Below are positions 32,068 through 42,100 of a stretch of 64,000 bases of DNA, piece after piece. The stretch is from Lactarius indigo. Its lineage: Eukaryota; Basidiomycota; Agaricomycetes; Russulales; Russulaceae. Positions within the stretch are counted from its first letter, which is position 1; each line of letters begins with the position of its first letter. The DNA lies in NCBI GenBank assembly GCA_025766275.1, contig JAFKAC010000018.1, forward strand, positions 868,001-932,000. The letters are read 5' to 3'. Position numbers and translations under genes: made by a program. Below the pieces are notes generated by a model. It had not been told where the DNA came from. It was given only the letters and a program-made list of their open reading frames with translations, and ran no database searches.

Positions 32068-35000
32068 ATGCCTCGCACTCGTGATGTTATCATTCCTGAA
32101 ACTGTTGAAGGCATCAAGGAGGTCGTCATCAAGCACACCAAATCGAAGCGTGGTACAATCCGGACAACGGAAAAGGTTGTTCCCGTTGTCCGTCCACAGA
32201 AGGAGCGATCCGGACAGCCTTCACGGGCACGCCAGAAGGATGCACACCCGCAGATTCCATCAGCTAGTGTCAAAGGTTCTGGGAGGCCTCTCCACATCCC
32301 TGGAGACCCGCAGATGGACCCACACACGGAAGAGCAACAGTATGACTTCCACAATACAGAAGAGGATGGTCAGCTACAACCCGACTCAACAGCCACCCAA
32401 CAGGCCACTGTATGTCTCACATTTATTCATATCATGTAGCTATCCTGATCAGATGTAGACTCCAATGAAACAGTGGGTGGAGCTCAGGGATAGATATCTC
32501 CATGTTCTCCTGGAGATGGAAGGTCGGGGAAGATCTGACAAGTGTTCCATGTGCAGCAAGAAACCTGAAATAAAGTGTCCGGATTGCTTTGGACCACTGT
32601 TGTTTTGCAAGGACTGCTGTCTTGAAGCTCACAGGAACTCCCCATTTCACAGACCACTACTATGGAATGCAACCCACTACACTCCAGTAACTCTGCACTC
32701 CCTCGGATTTGTATTGTGCATCGGGCATGGTGGTATGCCATGTCCACGAACAGTTGAGGTAGTTATGGACACACATATCTTGCAATGTCTTGTAGTGCTC
32801 ATATTACCTTAGGGAATCAGAGCTGCACAAGCAGTCTCCACTAGTAGAAAGAGGAGTTCCAGGAAGAGACGTGCCCACTCAGCATCTCTTGCATCTGTTT
32901 CCGAGGGTCCTGATTCTCCGGATAATTCTGGCCAACTTCCTACACCTCGCGAGACTCCACAGCCAGAAGGCCCATCCACTAATCCGGATATCTCTGACAG
33001 ACTCTTTGACTCCCTGGATATGTCTCCGGATTCTAATGACAGTGATTCCAGCAGAGTGCGGACAGCGGACTCTGGTAATCCACTGTTCACTGTTGTTGAC
33101 AGAAGTGGAATCTTCGACATGGAGGTAGTATTCTGCATTTGCCCAGGAATGGACAATATTGGCGAGCAGCTTCTCCAATCCAGGCTATTTCCATCCACAT
33201 TCCGGCAAATAGAAACATTATTCACATTCACAGTATTGGAGGACTTCATTCTGGATAACCTGGAATGCAAGACCACAGCCCAGCAGTATTATTCAAAGCT
33301 GCAAAGCATGACAAGCAAGATGTTTCCCAACAATGTGCAAGTATGTCTTCATCCATACATACACACACTCCCATCCACCCACATCCAGATCTAATAAATG
33401 TTTACAGAACCGTTACAAGCAACTTCTGAGAGCATCTCGCCAGTGGCGTGACCTCAAGGGCAGGATGGAAAGTGGGCTTGGACATCAGTCAGAAGGAGAG
33501 AGCTGTCCGGATGGAGCCATGGCAATATTCTGCCCTGCATGCCCACAGCCTGGAATCAATCTTCCTAAGGATTGGAAGACACTATATCCTCCGTATGTCA
33601 TTTATGAACTGGCATCTCCACATACTCATACTCCCCATTGAAGTGACCAGCTTATCCGGACATTTATCATGGACGGAAACTTTTCCGCAGAACACATGCG
33701 CCATAGATCCGGGGACAAGGATGTTGCATTATCAGCAGGAATGGCATTCATGGCCAACCCTGATTCCTACAAGGCTCATCTCCAGTGCGGAAAAGAAATA
33801 GCCCAAGTATGTGATGTCTTCCTTACCCGGATCCTTTTATCTAATGGCCTTATAGCCCAGCACATGTAATACCTACAGAGCCATTGAACAGGCAAATTCT
33901 AGTAGGACACACCTTGATGTCACAGGGATTGGTGCAACTGCCTGCTGCCATGGGTTCTTTGTTCCAACATCTGTGGTGGATTTCCAGAAAGGAGAGAGGT
34001 ATGCATGTTCTCTTGGAATCCCTATATCCGGAAGTGATGTACCATTTCCGATAGGCAAATCAATATGGACTACAGCATATGCAAAGCACTCTCATACAAT
34101 ATGGAGGACATCCCTGTGGCTCTTGTCATGTATGACATCATGTGCCAATATAGAGTCCACTTCCAGGAGAGGGTCAAATGCAGTCCGGAACTCTCACTAC
34201 CAAGCTCACTGACACTCCGGATGGGAATTGGACTGTTCCATATCCATGGGCACCAGGATTCTTGCTTGCCAAGGTTTTCTCCCAGCTACATTCCAGGAGC
34301 AAAGCAGGTTGATGGAGAAATAATCGAGACCTTGTGGGCACCCCTGAATAATATCTCTCGCAGCATCCGAGGGATGTCCTTGGACCATAGGCAGGAGGTA
34401 TTGGATTCCCACATCAATTACTCCAACTGGAAGAAGCTGGTTAGGATTGGTATGTATTATCCATCCGGACTATCCCATATGTTAATACAACACTAATGAC
34501 ACTTGTATGTGAAAGTCCCATCACTACTAAAGCGGTGGAAGCGACTGGACTCTGGCTTGGATGCCAGTGCAAAGGCATATAAGGCACTCAATCAACACTT
34601 CAAGCATAAATCTGAACAATGGCTGAAGGATGATGAGGGTGCTCAACAGGAGAGACAAAAAACCCCATCTTCCATGGATATCTATGACACTGTGAAGGAA
34701 AAGGGTGTGTGGTCTGAATCCGAAATCTTCCCCCCATAATTGATGAATGTCTCCAGCCCCATCCCGGGCTGCTATCCAGCAACAGCTTACTGAGGAAGAG
34801 AGCAGGGACCATTCCATCCAGGGTGAGACATCTTGGATTTCATGTGGCCTTAAGATACAGGAATTACAGTATGTCCACAAGGATCCTTCCTAATTCATTG
34901 AATAATGACCTACCCAGACTTGCAATCCGCTATCAGCTCCGGAGTCAGGGATCAAGGCTCACTATAGAAGATTCACAAGTCCTTGAGAATAAGCGCAATC

Positions 35001-36007
35001 GCATACAGAAGCTTATTGATATGTTTGAGCACCAGGCAGACACCTTCCTACACCATCATCAGGATACAGATGATGTTCCGGTATGGTCTATGGGGGACTA
35101 TGCTGAATATGACAATGTGGATGACATAGATGGCTCCGGAAATCCTGGCCTTGGACCTTCTGGCCATTACCATGGTGCCCCAACTTCTGATGGCTTGGGA
35201 ATGGAAAGTTCCAATGTTGAGGACATTCCCCTCCTTCTTCCGTCATCCCTTGGATGGGAGTGGTGTTCAAGCCACGGTATCAAGTCTCTTGCAATGAAGG
35301 AAGCTAAGCTACGCTATGCTCAGGCAAATGATTCCATCCACAGGATCCGCCTTGCTTTAGGATTCAAGTCTGCACTCTTCCAAACACAAGTGCGGGATGC
35401 CCGTACACAAAAGACAAAGACCCGTGCATGGACTGCAGTTCATGGTGTTGATAGCACAGTCCATGAGCATGCCCGGAACTATTGCATGGCGCGGGATGCA
35501 TACATCAAGGTCCAGGAAGAATCCGGAGACTTTCCGGAATTACCACCCCTCCACCCCACAGATCTTCGCATCAGCACAACCATCCTTGGAGCAGCACAGG
35601 TGGGACAACGCAATAAACAGCTCCCATGGATATGGAGCTTTGGGGTCTCTGAAAGGCATGATGGAACTTGGATGGATGAGTGTAGGCCAACATCCATTGC
35701 CATATGATGAATGCTTACAGATATTTCAGTTAACCGAGTTCATTGGCTTCGTGCAAAAGCTCAGTTTGAGAGGTGGAAGGAAGAACAACACAGTATTCAT
35801 AATGAAGCCATATGGATTCCGGCTTACTTTCATTCCAAGGCGGAGCATTGGAAGACCAGGATGGATATGGCAGCACAGGTGCTGCTTCCTGGCCATGAAG
35901 CATATGCATCTCGCCAAGCACATGCATGGGAGGAACTATCTAGGAGTTCTGTAAAGGCACTAATCCCAATCACCTCTTCTCCATTAAAACATTTAGAGAC
36001 TATGTAA
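32068..36007 (+). CDS. KDZ transposase with CxC2-like cysteine cluster, ~11 exons
   Basis: Cut-and-paste transposase of the Kyakuja-Dileera-Zisupton superfamily, presumed to act on the TIRs of this element. Exons I can place by splice sites and frame: 32068-32409, 32459-32758, 32813-33340, 33418-33592, 33644-33806, 33856-33998, 34055-34449, 34516-34704, 34757-34868, 34918-35679 and about 35721-36007. Exon 2 holds the cysteine cluster (CSMCSKKPEIKCPDC, CKDCCLEAHRNSPFH, then a GH motif). Exon 4 has FCPACPQPGINLP. The catalytic core shows IMDGNF, ATACCHGFFVP, FQKGER, MYDIMCQY, FHIHGHQDSC and VDGEIIETLW, with the acidic residues of DGNF, YDI and DGE as candidates. The C-terminal tail (LRISTTILGAAQ; LRAKAQFERWKEEQ) is typical. 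The last exon junction does not keep frame with the splice sites I chose, so a small frameshift or another site is possible. Confidence 0.85.
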
Positions 36008-36289
36008 AGGTGTATCCTAGTTCTGATCTATTCCCATAAACTGTAAATCAATGATATCACTCCACTTATTTCATGTATCACAATGGAAGGCAATCTCTAC
36101 ATTACAGGAATTACAAGGGAAGTGATGCTTCCATCATAGATAACTCATGGAAGTTGGTTATTATGTTATTTCTTGGATTCCAGAAAGCTACTGAAGGTGA
36201 TTTTGGTAAGTTAAACGGAAAGCTAAGACTTCCACTCCTGGAAGTGACACAAGTTTTGATTCCTCCATTTCTGGAAATAATATGTGTTA

Positions 36290-36540
36290 GGATTTCTGTT
36301 CAGGAAACACATGTATTGATTTCCGCATTTCGGGAAAATGACACAGGTGTTAAGGTTTCCGTTCGGGAAATGATAGGGTTTTGATTCCCCATTTCCGGAA
36401 ATGATTTGGGTTTTGATTTCCTGTTTCCGGAAATGATACGGGTTTTTATTTCCCCATTTCCGGAAATGATACGGGTTTTGATTTCCCCGTTTCCGGAAAT
36501 AATTTGGGTTTTGATTCTCCCGAAATGGGAGAATGACATG
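36290..36540. repeat. Right subterminal array of palindromic repeats
   Basis: About seven degenerate ~30-33 bp units, each with TTTCCGGAAA (perfect palindrome) or a close variant, followed by TGATACGGGTTTTGA. Different sequence but the same spacing as the left array. Confidence 0.75.
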
Positions 36541-36596
36541 GGTCCATCTCAGGAAATAACACAGGTGTTAAATCTTATGTTCTGAGAATGGGTTTT

Positions 36597-36880
36597 GGTA
36601 CTCCCATTTCAGGAAATAACATGGGTCATGATTCCTCCGTTTCAGGAAATAAATGAGTGTTTATTCATCTGTTTCGGAAAATGACCCGGAAATCTGATTC
36701 TTCCATTATAGAAGGAAACATTGCTACTTCCTTTAGCAATTCCTACATCGGAACCGACGTCGGGTGGCCCATGAATTCCGGAAGAATTTTGTGCGTCGGC
36801 CGACGTCGGTTGGCCCATGAGTTATGAGGGGTTCTTCCCGTCGGATGGCCCATGAGTTATGAAAGTTATGGCAGATCATT
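36597..36880 (-). repeat. Right terminal inverted repeat of the KDZ transposon
   Basis: Reverse complement of the left TIR with about 15 differences over ~284 bp, ending GGCAGATCATT. Confidence 0.9.
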
Positions 36881-36882
36881 AT

Positions 36883-37068
36883 GTGACACGCTATCGGGCA
36901 GCCACATATGAAGAAGAGCGGCTCGCCGCTCATATTTGCCAACTTCAGGCGATGCAACTGTTGGCGCGGGATGACAAGAGGGACTGTATTTACCGGCTGG
37001 AGAGGGCTAATGTCTTTGAGAGGATCAGCGATGAACAGTCTACGTGGCCAGCGCAAGACTTCCGGTGA
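36883..37068 (+). pseudogene. pol: Pol of C1, last part (C-terminal coiled coil)
   Basis: Resumes Pol after the KDZ transposon: TRYRAATYEEERLAAHICQL, then LLARDDKRDCIYRLERANVF and a stop at 37068. It matches the C-termini of C2 and E. The heptad-like pattern suggests a coiled coil. Confidence 0.85.
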
Positions 37069-37085
37069 GTCTGGGGTCTCACGCT

Positions 37086-37098
37086 GAAAAGGGGGTGA
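37086..37098 (+). promoter_or_regulatory. Polypurine tract of C1
   Basis: GAAAAGGGGGTGA directly abuts the 3' LTR, as expected for the plus-strand primer. Confidence 0.8.
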
Positions 37099-37542
37099 TG
37101 TTACGGTTTCGTCATGGACCCTTACTGTACCGGTTATGGCTATGGCAGTAAGGTAGAATTAGTCATGGACTCGGAGTTACGCTAGGAGTTAGGAGTTGAA
37201 GGATGACTCAATCCAAATACTAGTAGTAGTAGTATTAGGATTGCGGTACTTACGCGATACGTCGGACGCTACATTACTGTGACTCATAGCAGCGCTTGAA
37301 AGCCTGCTCTTCTTGTATTTAAGGTAGCTGCGGAAGACCAAGATATGCCATCTTGGTCTTCTTCAATTGTCACTCTTCCACTCTCGTATCTAAGTCTCTC
37401 CTCTGTCCCACTTGGGGATTACGCTAGTGTCTTCGAACATCTAGCAGTAGCCTGCGTGCCATACGTTGTCGGACGTGCTTAGCTAAGTCACAGTCGCCAA
37501 CATTCCGAGCTCAAGTCAAGCTAACGTCATGACGGCGTTACA
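37099..37542 (+). repeat. 3' LTR of C1
   Basis: 444 bp, homologous to 13712-14155. The next base starts the pol of element D, with CCGGA as flank. Confidence 0.9.
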
Positions 37543-38571
37543 CCGGAGCTAGTCCAAGTACGAAGGGGTCTCCTCCTCGGATAACCTGTACGTGGGATGC
37601 TTGTATCGTCGGTCCGTTGGGGAGTTTGATCAGGAATGGAATGTAATTGGGTCCTCGATTGACCCGGAACCCTTCAGGGACAATGACCCTGGTTGCTGGG
37701 TCTCGTTTGCCCATTGGTGTATAATGAGCCGCTTGTGCCACGGCGACTTGTCCTCTATGTAGAGGGCTCCCCGCTGCGTCGACGAGGTAGGGAGTGGCGG
37801 CTGGATCTTCAGCGTAGAATTCATGGTTAAGGAATGCATGCCTGATGGGGTAGTAGTCTCCAAGCTCGTCTTCATCCTCATTCTCGTCCAATACTCCCTC
37901 TGTTCCTTCATCATCCACCATCGGCAGGCGGCGATATGCAGTTGCTCCCGCTGCCACTGCGCCACTGTCTCCTTCCACTCTTGTTCATACTTCTGCATGG
38001 CATTGGGCGGTTTCACCGCGCGGGACAGCTGCTTGAAGCCAAAAAAGCTCATCTTTGGTGAGGAAGACTTCGGGCTCACCGGTGTTGGGGTTGGTAAGGG
38101 CGTAGATTGGTGGTGGAGGTGTTGGTTGAGTTGTTGTTGGATCGTCACTGAGAGTTCCCTGTATGGGCATAGGGAATCGTTGCAGTGTCTGCTGCAATTC
38201 TTCAGCAGTGATAGGCCCATTGTCCTCATGCTGCATGGCGGGACCTTCTGTGGTTGCAGTTCTAATGGCTGTGGTGTTGTCAGTGGAGTTGGGGTTAACA
38301 AGCGTGGTGGTGGAGTCATTGACAATGGTGGAGAGGAGTGCGAGCTGGTCATTGTGTCGAGTAGAAGTCATAGAGAGAATGGGTGATGGGGACTCATCGT
38401 GGTGAGAGGTCATCCTTATATGTGTTTCTCTGTCGGGGTTAGAATGTTTGAATTCCCGAACAGCTTCTTTGGCAAATACATCATCCTTATCTATCCACTG
38501 ATTGTCGGAGTCAGGATAGCCCTTCCATTTCACAAGGTACTGGAGCCGTCATCTTCTGCTGAATCGCCGAG
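37543..38571 (-). pseudogene. pol: Element D Pol, C-terminal extension fragment
   Basis: Alpha-family Pol on the minus strand, from the end of the chromodomain (MKWKGYPDSDNQWIDKDDVF) through the tail to PFVLGLAP, then cut by the C1 3' LTR. The upstream boundary is the B insertion (duplication CCGAG at 38567-38571). One TGA at 37984-37982 (CGA in B) interrupts Pol and is synonymous in the overlapping ORFx. The last ~110 Pol codons and the D 3' LTR are missing. Confidence 0.88.
37630..38352 (-). CDS. ORFx of D: overlapping +1-frame ORF
   Basis: 241 codons, open although the host Pol frame has a stop. It starts MTSSHSSPPLSMTPPPRLL; the helix reads MQKYEQEWKETVAQWQREQL; the end reads LKGSGSIEDPITF. 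It aligns with ORFx of B and F along its whole length. Confidence 0.45.
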   Translation of the reverse strand: MTSSHSSPPLSMTPPPRLLTPTPLTTPQPLELQPQKVPPCSMRTMGLSLLKNCSRHCNDSLCPYRELSVTIQQQLNQHLHHQSTPLPTPTPVSPKSSSPKMSFFGFKQLSRAVKPPNAMQKYEQEWKETVAQWQREQLHIAACRWWMMKEQREYWTRMRMKTSLETTTPSGMHSLTMNSTLKIQPPLPTSSTQRGALYIEDKSPWHKRLIIHQWANETQQPGSLSLKGSGSIEDPITFHS

Positions 38572-39079
38572 TGTTACGCTCCACCGGCGTCAGTCCGACT
38601 TGGACTTGAGAGAGGCGTAATCGACTTAGCGAAAGTTAGGCGAATGGGGACCTCGTGTCAACCCAACGCAAGCTGAACGGGGGCACACTGGCACACGCCG
38701 CAGCAAAAGGGTAAAGAAGAACGCTTCTTGGTAAGCGCGAGTAGAGGCACTCTTAGTCCGAGACTAAGGCTGATAGAAGACGAATCAGATGGTGGATTGA
38801 AGAAGACCAAGATGGGGACTCTTGGTCTTCCGAGTCGACTATTTATACAGGTACGCGCGGGCTTTAAAGCGCCGCTGGAACAGTAGGTAACCAATAGCGT
38901 AACTAGCTCGAACCCTAGTACAGCTATCCTAGGAATGAGTCATACATGAGTCACAATCACATGCGAACTACGATGCTGACTGATGCGATGTAAGAGTCCA
39001 TGACTAATACTGATACCGGACCGTAGTCATAACCGGTCATGAGTCGTATGTAATGAGTCATCAAGTCCGTACCGTAACA
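38572..39079 (-). repeat. 3' LTR of B
   Basis: 508 bp, TGTTACGG to GAGCGTAACA on the minus strand. The purine tract CTGAAAAGGGGGTGA (39094-39080) abuts it. Confidence 0.93.
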
Positions 39080-39111
39080 TCACCCCCTTTTCAGGAGTGA
39101 GGCCCACCTCA

Positions 39112-42100
39112 CTAATCCGCCACCGATTCTTGCCTCATCCGTTCTGCTTCATCTTCCATCCTTGCCAATATGTTAGCACGCTCCAAACGATAAAGACTGT
39201 CCTTTTTGTCCATCGTCACCATCTCCTTCTCCATCTGTAATTGCCGAATGCGCTTTTCTAGCTGGTCCTCGGCAAAGGCAAACTGCCGGAACCGGCGCAA
39301 TTCTTGCGTGAGGGTGACGTCCCCAATGCGCATAAGCAGCAAGTCGGTGGGGTGTCGGTCGCGGAGCATGAAGTACTCCTCGTGAGGGATGAACGCGCGG
39401 TTGTTCTTTGGGAGATGGGGAGTGGCGTAGAGGGGTTTCCCATAGAGGAAACCAGACCCCGGAGCTAGTCCGAGTACGAAGGGGTCTCCTCCTCGGATAA
39501 CTTGTACGTGGGAGGCTTGTACCGTCGGTCCGTTGGGGAGCTTGATCGAGAACGGAATGTAATCGGGTCCTCTATTGACCCGGAACCCCTCAGGGACGAC
39601 GGCCCTGGTTGCGGGGTCTCGTTCGCCCATTGGTGTATAACGAGCCGCTTGTGCCACGGCGACTCGTCCTCTGTGTAGAGGCCCCCCCGCTGCGTCGACG
39701 AGGTAGGGAGTGGCGGCTGGATCTTCAGCGTAGAATTCATGGTTAAGGAATGCGTGCCTGATGGGGTAATGGTCTCCAAGTTCGTCCTCATCCTCATCTT
39801 CGTCCAATACTCCTTCCGCTCCTTCATCATTCGGCGTCGGCAGGCGGCGATATGCAGTTGCTCCCGCTGCCACCGCGCCGCCGTCTCCTTCCATTCTTGT
39901 TCGTACTTCTTCATGGCGTCGGGTGGTTTCACCGCGCGGGACAGCTGCTTGAAGCCGAAAGAGCTCGTCTTCGGTGAGGAAGACTTCGGGCTCACCGGTA
40001 TCGGGGTTCGTGAGGGCGTACATTGGTTGCGGAGGTGTTGGTTGAGTTGCTGCTGGATCGTCGTCGAGAGTTCCCTGTACGGGCATAGGGAATCGTTGCA
40101 GTGTCTGGTGCAGTTCTTCACTAGTGATAGGGCCGTCTTCCTCATGCTGCATGGAGGTACGGCCTCCAACTGCAACTCCAGTGGTTGCGGTGTCGTCGGT
40201 GGTGTCGGGGTCGACAAGCGTGGCGGAGGAGTCGTTGACAAGGGTAGAGAGGAGTGCGAGCTGGTCATTGCGTCGAGTAGAGGACATGGGGTGAATGAGA
40301 GATGGGGACTTATCACGACAGGATGCCATCCTTATATGCGTTTCTCTGTCGGGGTTTGAATGTTTGAAGTCCCGAACGGCTTCGTCGGCAAACACGTCAT
40401 CCTTATCTATCCATTGATTGTCGGAGTCTGGATAGCCCTTCCATTTGACAAGGTATTGGAGCCGACGTCTTCTGCCAAACCGTCGAGAGTCTAGAATCTT
40501 CTCGACCTCGTATTCTTCTTCGTTATCGACCAAATCAGGTGGTGGGCGCTGATAATTTGGTCCGTGCGTGGGTGTCTCACGATAAGGTGTGAGAAGATCT
40601 ATGTGGAAGACATCGTGGATGCTCCACTGCGTGGGAAGTTCGAGGCGATAGTTGACAGGAGACATCACCTGGATGACCTTAAATGGTCCATGGCGCTTCG
40701 CAGCTAGTTTTGCGGTTGGTTGATGAGTGCGTAAGTGGCGTCCTTCTAGCCACACGAGGTCTCCTTCTTTGAATCTGGGCGTATCTTTGTGCTTGACCCA
40801 TGACTTTTGCGCCCGGAGCATGCAAGAAAAGGCACGCTGCCGTGCTTGCTTAAATTGGTCTAGTCTCAGTGACACCTGTGGGATAGGGGAAGGCCTATCG
40901 GTCCAATCAGCGCGAGGATTGAACCCAGATAAGAGGAAGAAGGGGGATTCCCTTGTGGTTTCATTAGGCCAGTTATTATGCATGAATTCCGCCATGGGCA
41001 GATAACGGACCCAGTCATCTTGTCGCTCATTTACCCAGAAGCGGAGGTATTGTTCTAGCCATTGGTTCGTCCGTTCTGATTGGCCGTCGGTTCTGGGATG
41101 ATAAGCGGTCGAGATATTTTGGCTGATGCCAAGGATTTTACATATCTCCCGCATAAACTTGGATGCGAAACGGGGATCTCGATCACTGATAACGCGCGAG
41201 GGGAGTCCGAATCGTGGGAAGACGTGAGAAACGTACAGGGCAGCCGTTCCTTCTGCCGTTATCTCTTCGTTACAAGGGATAAAGACGGCGGCTTTGGTAC
41301 AGTCGTGATCTGTTACCGTTAGAATAGAGTCGTATCCCCGAGAGATGGGGAGTTTGGTAATGAAGTCCACTGCGATAGTCTCGAATGGCAGGGCTTCTGG
41401 CTTCGGGTAGATAGGTTGCAGAGGTGCCCTAATGGGGCGGAGGTTGACTTTGTGTCGCTGGCATTCTGCGCAGCCTTTGACGTAGTCTGTGACGTCATTC
41501 TTCATCTGGGGCCACCAGTAATGTCGCTCAGTGAGCTGGAGAGTCCGTTTAATACCGGGGTGACCGTAGACAGGAGAGTCGTGGTGTGCAGCGATGATGG
41601 TGCGTTTATCATGGATGCCGCCGGTGACTACTCGGCGCCCATCTTTGTACCACGTTCCCTCAATATCTTTTAGTTTGTGAGCGTCAACCCAGGGTTTTAA
41701 CTTAGCTGTATCTTGCTCGTAAATTGGATGTTCCGGAGTCATCTCAACCGGTAAGATCTCAGGTCTCCAATGTGGATGTCGTGGTTCTTCTAGCGTAGTG
41801 GCGCGTGCAAAGACGCTTTCTGGTAACACGGTTACCCCTTCGTTGTCGTTTTCTCCTTGATCGTAGTCTGGTCTTCGTGATAATGCGTCGGCGCGTCCAT
41901 TAGAAGTCCCCTTAATGTGATGAATCTCAAAATCGTATTCTGAAAGTTCGAGTACTTCCCTAGCCACACGTCTGCTAATCTTCTGGGGTGATTTCCAGTA
42001 CTGCAGATTGAGGTGGTCGGAGAATACTTTGATTTTGTGAGGGGAACCCGCCAGAAGGGGTCTCCAGTGGCGGAAGGCCTTGACGATTGCTAAAAGTTCG

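Larger units (their letters stand above)
21523..36882 (+). mobile_element. KDZ-superfamily DNA transposon, 15.4 kb, with cargo genes
   Basis: Bounded by ~284-bp terminal inverted repeats and flanked by the direct repeat GTGACACGCT (21513-21522 and 36883-36892), between which the pol sequence of C1 resumes. It encodes a CxC2/KDZ transposase (32068-36007), four other genes on both strands, and three blocks of palindrome-bearing tandem repeats. The TIRs differ at only about 15 positions and the transposase is nearly intact, so the insertion is fairly young. Left end bases (CAGCC) and right end bases (TAT) next to the direct repeat do not pair, so the exact ends and duplication length (8-10 bp) are uncertain. 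Confidence 0.88.
13712..37542 (+). mobile_element. Ty3/gypsy element C1 (beta family) with nested insertions
   Basis: LTR (13712-14155), primer-binding site, gag, pol and matching 3' LTR (37099-37542) belong to one beta-family element about 7.7 kb long. It is inflated to 23.8 kb by solo LTR J and the KDZ transposon. Many CGA-to-TGA stops inactivate it. The bases flanking it (CTCTG left, CCGGA right) do not match: the left flank is LINE and the right flank is pol of element D. Confidence 0.85.

Noticed and set aside
39739..40359. 206-codon plus-strand ORF opposite pol of B, also at 60659-61279 opposite F
   Set aside because: It is the antisense of pol/ORFx, and its presence in both copies follows from their near identity; the beta elements show no equivalent.
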